Assembly (NCBI RefSeq): GCF_001522585.2
Contig: NZ_CP013373.1
Coordinates: 1,984,001-2,048,000 of the forward strand
Reading direction: 5' to 3'
DNA: 64,000 nucleotides
DNA from: Burkholderia sp. NRF60-BP8
GTDB lineage: Bacteria; Pseudomonadota; Gammaproteobacteria; Burkholderiales; Burkholderiaceae
This document shows, piece after piece, positions 26,770 through 36,544 of this stretch (its first letter is position 1; every line of letters begins with the position of its first letter). The notes under the pieces were generated by a model. The model saw only the letters and a list, made by a program, of their open reading frames with translations, was not told the origin of the DNA and ran no database searches. Made by a program: the position numbers and the translations under genes.

Positions 26770-27406
26770 CGATAGCCTCCGATGCGGTTCCGCCTGCCGG
26801 CGTACGGCCCGGCCGGCCTTCGGTCGCCGGCGCCGGCGCCGGCGCGCCGCCCAGCAGCGCGGCGAGCTTGCGCCGGCCGCGCGCGAGCCGCGACATCACC
26901 GTGCCGACCGGCACGTCCGCGATCGCCGCGATCTCGCGGTAGCTCAGGTCCTCCATCTCGCGCAGCACGAGCACCTCGCGGTATTCGGGCGGCAGCTTCG
27001 CGAGCGCCGCATTCACGAGCCGCACGTTCTCGCCGCGCAGCAGGTGCGCCAGCGGATCCTCCGTGGCCGGCTGCCAGTCGTCGGGCACGTCGGCGTCGTC
27101 GAGCGTGTCGGGCAGCGCGACCTCGTGCGCATGCGTGCGCCGCCGCCACTCGGTGTACCAGGTGTGACGCACGATCGTCAGCAGCCACGGCCGCGCGTTG
27201 TCGCCGCGACACGAATCGACGAAACGCAGCGCGCGCATGCACGCGTCCTGGACGACGTCGTCCGCATCGCCGGCGCTGCCGCTCAGCCAGCGCGCGAGGT
27301 TGTACGCGGCGTCGAGATGCGGCAGCACGAGCGCGCGAAACCGCTCGCCGCGCGCGACCGCATCGTCCGCCGCCCGTTCATCGACCGCCTGTCCGGCTTG
27401 CCCCAC
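26759..27406 (-). CDS. ECF-type RNA polymerase sigma factor
   Basis: It has region 2 (LVLPHLDAAYNLARWL, then DADDVVQDACMRALRFV and the RPWLLTIVRHTWYTEWRR helix) and region 4 (LPPEYREVLVLREMEDLSYREIAAIADVPVGTVMSRLARGR read in short blocks). Starting from the GTG at 27404-27406, which has GGGAGG about 4 nt upstream, it has 215 residues; an ATG at 27472 is an alternative. The C-terminal Pro/Ala extension overlaps the anti-sigma start. No other target gene is adjacent. Confidence 0.88.
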   Translation of the reverse strand: MGQAGQAVDERAADDAVARGERFRALVLPHLDAAYNLARWLSGSAGDADDVVQDACMRALRFVDSCRGDNARPWLLTIVRHTWYTEWRRRTHAHEVALPDTLDDADVPDDWQPATEDPLAHLLRGENVRLVNAALAKLPPEYREVLVLREMEDLSYREIAAIADVPVGTVMSRLARGRRKLAALLGGAPAPAPATEGRPGRTPAGGTASEAIDGL

Positions 27407-27572
27407 ATGGCCTCCCTGGTCCCGGCGGCCGACGCCGCCCGTTCCGCGCACGGCGCCCGGACAGACCGGCAACGTGCGCGCTCGATGACCTTACCGCTGC
27501 TGCGTCGAGTTTATTCCCGTGCCGTGCGCACGAAGCGTAAAAAATCGCCGGACGGCCGCGCGGGCCGCCCCG

Positions 27573-28484
27573 TCACGGCGTGGTGCTCCAGTAGCCGGGG
27601 CGCGCGTACGCGGCGCGCAGGTAGTCGATGAAATAGCGCACGCGCGCCGGCACGTAGCGTTGCTGCGGGTAGACCGCGAGGATGTCGTAGTCGGGCAGCG
27701 CATATTCGTCGAGCACGGTCTCGAGTTCGCCCGTTTCGAGCTGCGCGGCGATTTCCCACGTCGAGCGCCAGCCGAGCCCGAGCCCTTCGGCCACCCAGCG
27801 GTGCAGCAGCTCGCCGTCGTTGCAGTCGAGATTGCCGGTCACGCGCATCGTCGCGATCTTGCCGTGGCGCTGGAAATACCAGCCGCGGTTCTGGCCGCCC
27901 TGCAGGTTGAACGCGAGACAGTTGTGCTTCAGCAGGTCGTCGAGCGACTTCGGCCGGCCGTGCTTGCGGAAATACCCGGGCGTGCCGCATACCACGCGCC
28001 GGTTCGACGCGAGCTTCACCGCGACGAAGTTCGGATCGACCGCGCCGCCGATCCGGATCGACAGATCATAGCCCTCGCGCACGAGATCGACGACGCGGTC
28101 GGTGAGGTTGAACGACAGCTGCATTTCCGGCTTGTCGGCGAGAAAGCCCGGCGCGTGCGGCGCGACGTGCTTGCGGCCGAACGCAGCCGGCGCCGACACG
28201 ATCAGGTGGCCGCTCACCGCGCGCCGCCCGGCGGCCAACTCGTTCTCGGCCTGATCCCATTCGGCGAGCAGCCCGCGGCAGCGCTCGAGGAACGCGGCCC
28301 CCTCCTCGCTGACCACCAGCCGCCGCGTCGAGCGGTACATCAGCTTCACGCCGAGGCGCTTCTCCAGCGCGTCGATGCGCCGCCCGAGCACCACCGGCGA
28401 CACACCCTCCTCGAGCGCCGCCGCCGCGAGGCTACCCGCGTCCGCGACCCGCACGAACGTCTCGATCTGCTTGAAACGATCCAT
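27573..28484 (-). CDS. LysR-type transcriptional regulator, likely of the glyoxylate pathway genes
   Basis: A 303-residue LTTR with the N-terminal winged helix (FVRVADAGSLAAAALEEGVS, residues 10-29) and a periplasmic-binding-like effector domain (GHLIVSAPAAFGRKHVAPHA onwards). It is divergent from gcl-hyi-glxR across 171 bp that contain a dyad, the standard layout for an LTTR and its target. The effector is unknown; glyoxylate or a related metabolite is a guess from context. Confidence 0.9.
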   Translation of the reverse strand: MDRFKQIETFVRVADAGSLAAAALEEGVSPVVLGRRIDALEKRLGVKLMYRSTRRLVVSEEGAAFLERCRGLLAEWDQAENELAAGRRAVSGHLIVSAPAAFGRKHVAPHAPGFLADKPEMQLSFNLTDRVVDLVREGYDLSIRIGGAVDPNFVAVKLASNRRVVCGTPGYFRKHGRPKSLDDLLKHNCLAFNLQGGQNRGWYFQRHGKIATMRVTGNLDCNDGELLHRWVAEGLGLGWRSTWEIAAQLETGELETVLDEYALPDYDILAVYPQQRYVPARVRYFIDYLRAAYARPGYWSTTP

Positions 28485-28557
28485 CTCGCGTCTCCACCCG
28501 GCTCCGACGCCGGCGGGAAGCCCCGTCCGGCCGTCATTCCATACTTTTAGTTTCGAA

Positions 28558-28581
28558 ATAAGCGACTTCGGCTGATCTTAT
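28558..28581. promoter_or_regulatory. AT-rich dyad in the LysR-gcl intergenic region
   Basis: ATAAG (28558-28562) and CTTAT (28577-28581) are inverted around 14 bp in a locally AT-rich stretch 75-98 bp before gcl. The size and place suit an LTTR recognition site, though the arms are only 5 bp. Confidence 0.42.
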
Positions 28582-28655
28582 CAAACCTTTCCTGCATCCC
28601 TAAAGTGTTCCCAACAGACCGATTCGCACGATCCGCCACATTCAAGGAGACATTC

Positions 28656-30431
<1,776 letters not shown>

Positions 30432-30475
30432 ACCGCACGCCATTTTTTGACTGACCGACCGAAGAGGCTTAGCTC

Positions 30476-31285
30476 ATGCCGAAGTTTGCTGCAAACCTGA
30501 CCATGCTGTTCAACGAGGTGCCGTTCCTCGACCGCTTCAAGGCGGCCGCGGACGCGGGCTTCGACGCCGTCGAGTTCCTGTTCCCGTATCCGTACGCGAA
30601 AGAGGAACTCGCCGAGCGGCTCGAGACGCACCGCCTGCGCCTCGTGCTGCACAACCTGCCCGCCGGCAACTGGGATCAGGGCGAGCGCGGGATCGCGTGC
30701 CTGCCCGATCGCGTGAGCGAATTCCAGGAAGGGGTCGGCCGGGCGATCGAGTACGCGAAGGCGCTGAAGGTGCCGCAGCTGAACTGCCTCGTCGGCATCC
30801 CGTCGGCGAGCACGGCGCGCGACAAGACGTTCGTGACGATCGTCGACAACCTGCGCTTCGCCGCCGACGCGCTGAAGCGCGAAGGCATCCGCCTGCTGGT
30901 CGAGCCGTGCAACAGCTTCGACATCCCGGGCTTCGCGCTGAACCGCTCGTCCGAAGGGCTCGACGTGATCCGCGCGGTCGGCTCGGACAACCTGTTCCTG
31001 CAGTACGACATCTATCACATGCAACGCATGGAAGGCGAACTGGCCGCGACGATCGAACGCAACCTCGCGTCGATCGGCCACGTGCAGCTCGCGGACAACC
31101 CGGGCCGCAACGAGCCCGGCACCGGCGAAATCAACTACGCGTTCCTGTTCGCGCTGCTCGATCGGCTCGGCTATGCCGGCTACGTCGGCTGCGAATACAA
31201 GCCCCGTACCACCACGACGGAAGGCCTCGGCTGGCTGCAAAGCGTGGCCGGCTGCGCACCGGCGTCGGCGCGTCGCGCCGCCTGA
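30476..31285 (+). CDS. hyi: Hydroxypyruvate isomerase
   Basis: A TIM-barrel xylose-isomerase-like enzyme interconverting hydroxypyruvate and tartronate semialdehyde. It has 269 residues. The two catalytic glutamates match E. coli numbering: E143 in LVEPCNSFDIPG and E240 in VGCEYKP. The IGHVQLADNPGRNEPGTGEI segment is also family-typical. It is the second gene of the glyoxylate unit. Confidence 0.95.
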   Translation: MPKFAANLTMLFNEVPFLDRFKAAADAGFDAVEFLFPYPYAKEELAERLETHRLRLVLHNLPAGNWDQGERGIACLPDRVSEFQEGVGRAIEYAKALKVPQLNCLVGIPSASTARDKTFVTIVDNLRFAADALKREGIRLLVEPCNSFDIPGFALNRSSEGLDVIRAVGSDNLFLQYDIYHMQRMEGELAATIERNLASIGHVQLADNPGRNEPGTGEINYAFLFALLDRLGYAGYVGCEYKPRTTTTEGLGWLQSVAGCAPASARRAA

Positions 31286-31326
31286 GTCGCGCCCTTCCCG
31301 TTTTCAGCCCTATAGGAGACTTTCAC

Positions 31327-32217
31327 ATGGCAACCATCGGTTTCATCGGCCTCGGCATCATGGGCGCGCACATGGCGCGCAACCTGCTCAAGGGCGATCA
31401 TCAGCTCGTCGTGAACGGTGCGTTCCCGATTCCGGACGACCTGCGCGGCAGCGCGAAGGTCGTCGCGAACTCGACCGAAGTCGCGCAGCACGCGGACATC
31501 ATCATCTCGATGGTGCCGGACACGCCCGACGTGCGTAACGTGCTGTTCGCCGACGACGGCGTCGCGAAGGGCCTGACGGCCGGCAAGCTCGTGATCGACA
31601 TGAGCTCGATCTCGCCGCTCGACACGCAGGCCTTCGCGAAGCAGATCAACGCGCTCGGCTGCGACTACCTCGACGCACCGGTGTCCGGCGGCGAAGTCGG
31701 CGCACGCGAAGCGACGCTGACGATCATGGTCGGCGGCCCGGAAAAGGCGTTCGAGCGCGCGAAGCCGCTGTTCGAGAAGATGGGCAAGAACATCACGCTC
31801 GTCGGCGACAACGGTGCCGGCCAGACCTGCAAGGTCGCGAACCAGATCATCGTCGCGCTGAACATCGAGGCGGTCGGCGAAGCGCTGCTGTTCGCCGCCC
31901 GTTCGGGCGCCGATCCGGAGCGCGTGCGCCAGGCGCTGATGGGCGGGTTCGCCGCGTCGCGCATCCTCGAAGTGCACGGTGCGCGGATGACCAAGCGCAC
32001 GTTCGATCCGGGTTTCCGCATCGAGCTGCACCAGAAGGACCTGAACCTCGCGCTCGACGGCGCGCGCAAGCTCGGCCTCGCGCTGCCGCACACGGCCAGC
32101 GCGCAGCAGCTGTTCAGCGTGTGCGCATCGCACGGCGGCAAGGCATGGGACCACTCGGCCCTCGTGCGCGCGCTCGAGATCATGTCGAATTTCGAGATCG
32201 AGAAGACGCAGGGCTGA
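31327..32217 (+). CDS. glxR: 2-hydroxy-3-oxopropionate (tartronate semialdehyde) reductase
   Basis: It reduces tartronate semialdehyde to D-glycerate with NAD(P)H. It has 296 residues from the ATG at 31327, with a GGAGAC ribosome site. It is a beta-hydroxyacid dehydrogenase: GFIGLGIMGAHMA (5-17), substrate-binding DAPVSGGEVGARE (117-129) and catalytic K169 in CKVANQI. Together with gcl and hyi it converts glyoxylate to glycerate. Confidence 0.95.
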   Translation: MATIGFIGLGIMGAHMARNLLKGDHQLVVNGAFPIPDDLRGSAKVVANSTEVAQHADIIISMVPDTPDVRNVLFADDGVAKGLTAGKLVIDMSSISPLDTQAFAKQINALGCDYLDAPVSGGEVGAREATLTIMVGGPEKAFERAKPLFEKMGKNITLVGDNGAGQTCKVANQIIVALNIEAVGEALLFAARSGADPERVRQALMGGFAASRILEVHGARMTKRTFDPGFRIELHQKDLNLALDGARKLGLALPHTASAQQLFSVCASHGGKAWDHSALVRALEIMSNFEIEKTQG

Positions 32218-32738
32218 GCGCACGCCGCGGCATGCCGTCGCGTTCGGCGGCTGCTTCGCCGGCTGCATTCGGCGAATGCCGCGGCAAATGCAATGACGCG
32301 CGATCCGCCGCCACGGCGGATGCGCGAACGACACAGGCGACCCGGCCACGGCCGGTCGCATCGATGCGCGGGCACACGCGCATCACGGTGGGGCGCCCCG
32401 CCGCGTATCGCTGAAACGCGTGCGCGACGGAGCGAAAAACGCCGCTCTGGGCTGAGAGCGGCGTGGTGGGGTCCGCAGCGGCACCCGGCGGCGCCGGGGA
32501 AGCCTTGGTCGGTCAGACGTCGTCGTCGGGTGTCCGCCTGTCGGATTTCGCGTATTACATTTCTTTACGTTCGAGCGTGCGATTTTTCATGCAATCGTCG
32601 CGTTGAACGCCTACACTTTCGCCACGCCTTTCGAGAAAACCGCCGCGCTTGCGCGCCCTTCGGGGCCCGCATCCAGCGCGGTGTTTTTTTCGCCACTTCA
32701 CGGCGCGTTTTCTTTTCAACCACCTAAGGAGTGCAACG
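32218..32738. other. Gene-free interval between glxR and the Kbp-like gene
   Basis: There is no convincing gene in these 521 bp. It holds a strong hairpin whose T run is on the minus strand (32434-32464). The part from about 32540 to 32640 is less GC-rich and probably contains the promoter of the downstream LysM gene. On the minus strand an 11-codon frame (MKNRTLERKEM, stop at 32555) lies in the same AT-rich patch but has no ribosome site. Confidence 0.5.
32434..32464 (-). terminator. Orphan intrinsic terminator facing left
   Basis: ACGCCGCTCT (32439-32448) and AGAGCGGCGT (32455-32464) make a perfect 10-bp stem. The T run follows only on the minus strand (complement of GAAAAAC). No minus-strand gene is visible to its right until 34335, and that one has its own terminator at 33245-33276. 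Confidence 0.68.
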
Positions 32739-33209
32739 ATGGGTCTTCTTTCGTTTATCAAGGAGGCGGGTGAAAAACTGCTGGGTCATGCCGACGCGCA
32801 AGCGGCGGAAGATCCGAATGCCGCGAACCAGACCGCGGCCGACGCAATCAAGAACTACATCAACACGCAAGGTCTCGACACGTCGAACCTGACCGTCGCG
32901 TTCGACGGTGCATCGCGCACCGTCACGCTGTCGGGCAGCGTCGCCGATCTCGACACGAAGGCGAAGGTCAAGGTCGCGGCCGGCAACGTGCAAGGCGTCG
33001 CGGGCGTCAACGACGACGATCTGCAGCCGGACGATCCGGAAGTGCAGTACCACGACGTGAAGCCGGGCGACACGCTGTCGGCGATCGCCAAGGAAGTGTA
33101 TGGCGACGCGAGCAAGTACCCGGCGATCTTCGAGGCGAACAAGCCGATGCTGTCGAGCCCGGACCGGATCTACCCGGGCCAGAAGCTCGTGATTCCGCCG
33201 CAGTCCTGA
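32739..33209 (+). CDS. kbp: BON-LysM domain protein, Kbp/YgaU-like potassium-binding protein
   Basis: A 156-residue cytosolic-type protein without signal peptide: a short amphipathic start (MGLLSFIKEAGEKLLG), a BON domain (about 30-92) and a C-terminal LysM domain (about 103-154, VKPGDTLSAIAKEVYGDASK then IYPGQKLVIP). This is the layout and size of E. coli Kbp, which binds K+. The ATG at 32739 follows AAGGAG. It is a single gene ended by a strong terminator. Confidence 0.88.
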   Translation: MGLLSFIKEAGEKLLGHADAQAAEDPNAANQTAADAIKNYINTQGLDTSNLTVAFDGASRTVTLSGSVADLDTKAKVKVAAGNVQGVAGVNDDDLQPDDPEVQYHDVKPGDTLSAIAKEVYGDASKYPAIFEANKPMLSSPDRIYPGQKLVIPPQS

Positions 33210-33244
33210 ACGTGCGGTCCTGAGCGTTCTCGCAGCACCGACGC

Positions 33245-33276
33245 AAAAATGGCAGGCCATCGGCCTGCCATTTTTT
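33245..33276. terminator. Bidirectional terminator between the Kbp-like and asparaginase genes
   Basis: AAAAATGGCAGGCC and GGCCTGCCATTTTTT flank a 3-base loop. The stem is long and perfect with A/T runs on both sides, so it serves both convergent genes. Confidence 0.95.
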
Positions 33277-33312
33277 ATGCGCGCCGCACGCCGCCCGAGC
33301 GGCGGCCAGCCG

Positions 33313-34335
33313 TCACAGCGTATCGAACGCGTGCTGCAGTGCGTCGCGATCCCGAACGCCGTTCGCGAGCGCGAGCATCAGCAGCACGCGCGCCTTGAAC
33401 GGGTGCAGCGAGCCCGCGCTCACGAAACCGAGCGCATCGTCGCTCGCGGCGCCGTTGCGCATCACATGCCCCGAACCGACGCGCGATGCACGCACCACCG
33501 CCACGCCCGCGTTCGCCGCATCGGCGAGCGCCGCCTGCAGCGCCGCATGGATCGACCCGTTGCCGGTGCCCGCGACGACGAGGCCGCGCACGCCGGCCGC
33601 GACGAGCGCATCGACGGCCGTGCGCGTCGCGCCCGCATAGCTCGCGACGACTTCGACCGGCGGCCAGGTCGCGGCGATCGCCAGTTGCGTGTCGCGCGTG
33701 CGCGTGACGCGGCGCGCGAATTCGACGCGGCCGTCCTGCACCCAGCCGAGCGCGCCCAGTTCCGGCGACTGGAACGCGTCGACCGCATAGGTGCTCGTCT
33801 TCACGACATCGCGCGCGCCGTGGATCCGGTTGTTGAACGCGACCAGCACGCCCTGCCCGCGCGCGGCCGGATGCGCGGCCACCGTCACCGCGTTCAGCAG
33901 GTTCAGCGGGCCGTCGGACGACAGCGCGGTGGCCGGCCGCATCGCGGCCGTCAGCACGACCGGCTTGTCGCCCCGCACGACCAGATGCAACGCATACGCG
34001 GTTTCCTCGAGCGTATCGGTGCCGTGGGTGATCACGATGCCGTCGACGGCCGGGTCGGCCATCAGCGCGTCGATCCGCGCGGCGAGCGTGTTCCACAGCG
34101 ACAGCGCGAGATCCTTGCTGTCGATGCTGGCGACCTGTTCCGCGTCGATGCGAGCGACCGACGCGAGCGCCGGCACGGCGTCGACCAGGAAATTGACGCC
34201 GAGCGCGCCGGCCTGGTAGCCGGCCGTGCTGGCCGCGTCGGGCGCGGCGCCGGCGATCGTGCCGCCGGTGGCGAGTACAGCGATGCGCGGCAGTGTCGCC
34301 GCGGACGAAGGGGATGCGGTGTTCGGTGTATTCAT
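33313..34335 (-). CDS. ansA: L-asparaginase, type II-like, apparently cytoplasmic
   Basis: It hydrolyses asparagine to aspartate and ammonia. It has 340 residues with the two active-site blocks: LATGGTIAG with T26, and THGTDTLEETAY with T106/D107; the lysine of RDVVKTST completes the site. Family size and motifs fit the bacterial asparaginase/glutaminase family. The N terminus MNTPNTASPSSAATLP has no hydrophobic signal core, unlike secreted AnsB, so location in the cytoplasm is inferred. It is divergent from psiF. Confidence 0.9.
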   Translation of the reverse strand: MNTPNTASPSSAATLPRIAVLATGGTIAGAAPDAASTAGYQAGALGVNFLVDAVPALASVARIDAEQVASIDSKDLALSLWNTLAARIDALMADPAVDGIVITHGTDTLEETAYALHLVVRGDKPVVLTAAMRPATALSSDGPLNLLNAVTVAAHPAARGQGVLVAFNNRIHGARDVVKTSTYAVDAFQSPELGALGWVQDGRVEFARRVTRTRDTQLAIAATWPPVEVVASYAGATRTAVDALVAAGVRGLVVAGTGNGSIHAALQAALADAANAGVAVVRASRVGSGHVMRNGAASDDALGFVSAGSLHPFKARVLLMLALANGVRDRDALQHAFDTL

Positions 34336-34475
34336 GGCCGCGATTGTAATGGCTCGCGGCCGCGAGCCGGCAGGTTCCGGCGCGGCGGCCGGCGCGCATC
34401 ATGGTTTGTCCTGATCTCCGGGCCGCGCGCGGCGTCAACGGCCGTGGCGTCCGCAACGTTATAGAAAGTGCCGTT

Positions 34476-34504
34476 TTGGTGTTTTCACCTTGATTTGCCA
34501 TAAT
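34476..34504 (+). promoter_or_regulatory. Possible promoter of the psiF-like gene
   Basis: TTGGTG (34476-34481) and CATAAT (34499-34504) are 17 bp apart, about 90 bp upstream of the psiF ATG. The -35 matches only half of the consensus. I see no convincing Pho box. Confidence 0.4.
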
Positions 34505-34596
34505 CGGAGCGCGCGGTGCGATGTGGCCCTGTCCTCATCGCGTCGTGCTTCGTGACGGCGTCGATCACACGCAATTCACCCCATGGGAGTGTCGAA

Positions 34597-34887
34597 ATGA
34601 AAATCCAATCGCTCGTAGCCGCAGTGCTTCTCGGCGGCATGCTGGCTTCCCCCGCGTTCGCGGCGAACAGCCAGCAGGACAAGATGAAGGCCTGCAACAC
34701 CCAGGCAGCCGGCAAGACGGGCGACGAACGCAAGGCGTTCATGAAGGACTGCCTGTCGGCGAAGCCCGCGAAGGCGATGACGCAGCAGGAAAAGATGAAG
34801 GCGTGCAATACGCAGGCCACCGGCAAGAAGGGTGACGATCGCAAGGCGTTCATGAAGAGCTGCCTGAGCAACCAGCCGGCCGCCTGA
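34597..34887 (+). CDS. psiF: PsiF repeat family protein (exported)
   Basis: A 96-residue small protein with a Sec signal peptide (MKIQSLVAAVLLGGMLASPAFA) and two near-identical PsiF repeats: QDKMKACNTQAAGKTGDERK then FMKDCLS, and QEKMKACNTQATGKKGDDRK then FMKSCLS. Each repeat has two cysteines. E. coli psiF is phosphate-starvation inducible, but the function is unknown. The ATG at 34597 follows GGGAG. A strong terminator follows. Confidence 0.9.
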   Translation: MKIQSLVAAVLLGGMLASPAFAANSQQDKMKACNTQAAGKTGDERKAFMKDCLSAKPAKAMTQQEKMKACNTQATGKKGDDRKAFMKSCLSNQPAA

Positions 34888-34907
34888 GTCCCGGCGCTCC
34901 CGTCCCG

Positions 34908-34950
34908 AATGCCGCGCCCCGCTTCGGCGGGCGCGGCATTTTCGTTTTCG
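34908..34950 (+). terminator. Terminator after psiF
   Basis: AATGCCGCGCCC (34908-34919) pairs with GGGCGCGGCATT (34929-34940), followed by TTCGTTTTCGTT. Confidence 0.85.
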
Positions 34951-35145
34951 TTGCACGCGCATCGACGCATGCATTCCCGTCTTTCCCGCCCCGTTTTTTC
35001 CGGCTGGCGGCCCGGCGCCGCCACATGGTGCGGCATTTCGCCGCGTTTTCTTCTATGATGGCTGCAACGCGGCCCACCCAAGACCAAGAAGCGCCATCGG
35101 GCCGCCCTCGAGACGGACGCGCACGCGCGTCAAACGGAGGCTTGG

Positions 35146-35595
35146 ATGGCATGGAGACAACACCGCTGGTTCCGCCGCTGGCTGATCGTGATCGTATTCT
35201 GGGCGGTGCCCGTCGCGATCGTCGCCGTCCGCGAGATCCGCGAGGAAATGGCCTACAACAAAGCGGACCTGCAGCTCGCGCTGACCACCTGGCAGCTCAC
35301 CGACACGCAGCAGGCCGCCGGCGCCGCCGCGAAGTGTCACGGCGATCCTGACGAAGCGCGCGCGGCCGGCTGCCCGGCCGACGTGCTCGCCGCCAACGCG
35401 CCGCGCCAGCAGGCGGCGCGCGACGAATACGTGGTACGCCGCAATACGCTCGCCGGCTATCTGTGGCATGCGTTCGTCGGCTACTGGGTCGTCCCGGCCG
35501 CGTTCCTGTTCGCGTGCGGCATCGTGATCGCGCTGATCCGCCGCGCGCTTCGCCGCCCGCCGATCAAGCCGCCCGTTCCGCCCGTCACACACTGA
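35146..35595 (+). CDS. Hypothetical membrane protein with two transmembrane helices
   Basis: A 149-residue protein I do not recognise. It has an N-terminal helix (about 11-28, WLIVIVFWAVPVAIVAV), a hydrophilic middle of about 80 residues with two cysteines (AAKCHGDPDEARAAGC), and a second helix (about 115-134, WVVPAAFLFACGIVIALI) followed by an Arg/Pro-rich tail. The likely topology puts both termini in the cytoplasm and the Cys-containing loop in the periplasm. There is no operon partner. Confidence 0.7.
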   Translation: MAWRQHRWFRRWLIVIVFWAVPVAIVAVREIREEMAYNKADLQLALTTWQLTDTQQAAGAAAKCHGDPDEARAAGCPADVLAANAPRQQAARDEYVVRRNTLAGYLWHAFVGYWVVPAAFLFACGIVIALIRRALRRPPIKPPVPPVTH

Positions 35596-35834
35596 CACGG
35601 GCGCGCGCTGCAGACGCCTCGCCCTCCCGCCCGGCCGTCGCGCGCCCCGCATGCCGACCCGCCCCTCGCGCGTCGGCGCCGCATCGTCCGTTGGCGCGCC
35701 GCGACACCCTCACGCGATTTGACGCTTTTTCACGCGGCAACGAAAAGAGGCCGTAATCCGCTGTGATATAACTGCCGACGTGATCCGCTCCTTGAGCGAG
35801 ACTCACTCCGAACGTCATCCGATGGAGAACAACG

Positions 35835-36422
35835 ATGCAAAAACGGAATCTTGTGCTGAAAGCCGCCGCTGCGCTCATCGTCGGTAGCCTCGCGCTCACC
35901 GGTTGCACCACCACCCCGGACAAGCCGGACAACGCCGCGACCAACGCGTCCAAACGCCAGTCGATCGACGCGAGCGTCGACGCCACGCTGTCGCGCATGT
36001 ACTCCACGGTCAAGGGTTCGCGCGAACTCGTCGCGAAATCGCGCGGCGTGCTGGTCTTCCCCGAAGTGCTGCAAGCCGGCTTCATCGTCGGCGGCCAGTC
36101 CGGCAACGGCGCGCTGCGCGTCGGCGGCAGCACGGTCGGCTACTACAACACGTCGTCGCTGTCGGTCGGCCTGCAGGCCGGCGCGCAGTCGAAGGCGATC
36201 GTGTTCCTGTTCATGACGCAGCAGGCGCTCGACGAATTCCGCAACTCGGACGGCTGGGCCGCCGGCGCCGGCGCATCGGTCGCGCTCGTGAAGATGGGCG
36301 CGAACGGCGCGGTCGACTCCAACACGGCCACCGCACCGGTCCAGGTCGTCGTGCTGACCAACGCCGGCCTGATGGGCGACGTGTCGATCAACGGCACGAA
36401 GGTCACGAAGCTCAAGATCTGA
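35835..36422 (+). CDS. SYLF/YSC84-domain lipoprotein
   Basis: A 195-residue lipoprotein with lipobox LTGC (C24) and a SYLF (YSC84) lipid-binding domain from about residue 60 (ELVAKSRGVLVFPEVLQAGF, then GSTVGYYNTSSLSVGLQAGA). SYLF proteins bind phosphoinositides in eukaryotes; in bacteria their role is unknown. The ATG at 35835 has GGAG about 10 nt upstream. It is a single gene with its own terminator. Confidence 0.88.
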   Translation: MQKRNLVLKAAAALIVGSLALTGCTTTPDKPDNAATNASKRQSIDASVDATLSRMYSTVKGSRELVAKSRGVLVFPEVLQAGFIVGGQSGNGALRVGGSTVGYYNTSSLSVGLQAGAQSKAIVFLFMTQQALDEFRNSDGWAAGAGASVALVKMGANGAVDSNTATAPVQVVVLTNAGLMGDVSINGTKVTKLKI

Positions 36423-36465
36423 CGTTGACGCCCTGCCCGCGCGTGCCGCGCGCGGGTCGTGCGCA

Positions 36466-36500
36466 AACGGCGATGTCCTCGCGGGCATCGCCGTTTTTTA
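36466..36500 (+). terminator. Terminator after the SYLF gene
   Basis: AACGGCGATG (36466-36475) and CATCGCCGTT (36486-36495) form a perfect 10-bp stem followed by a run of T. Confidence 0.9.
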
Positions 36501-36544
36501 TCCGCCGGCGCGCTGCGCCAATGCGGTCGGGTCGGCCGGGCCGC

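Noticed and set aside
32555..32587. 11-codon peptide MKNRTLERKEM on the minus strand
   Set aside because: No ribosome site and too short to support; mentioned only as part of the gene-free interval.
34440..34596. Pho box upstream of psiF
   Set aside because: A CTGTCCT-like string exists near 34530 but the second 7-bp repeat at the required spacing is absent.
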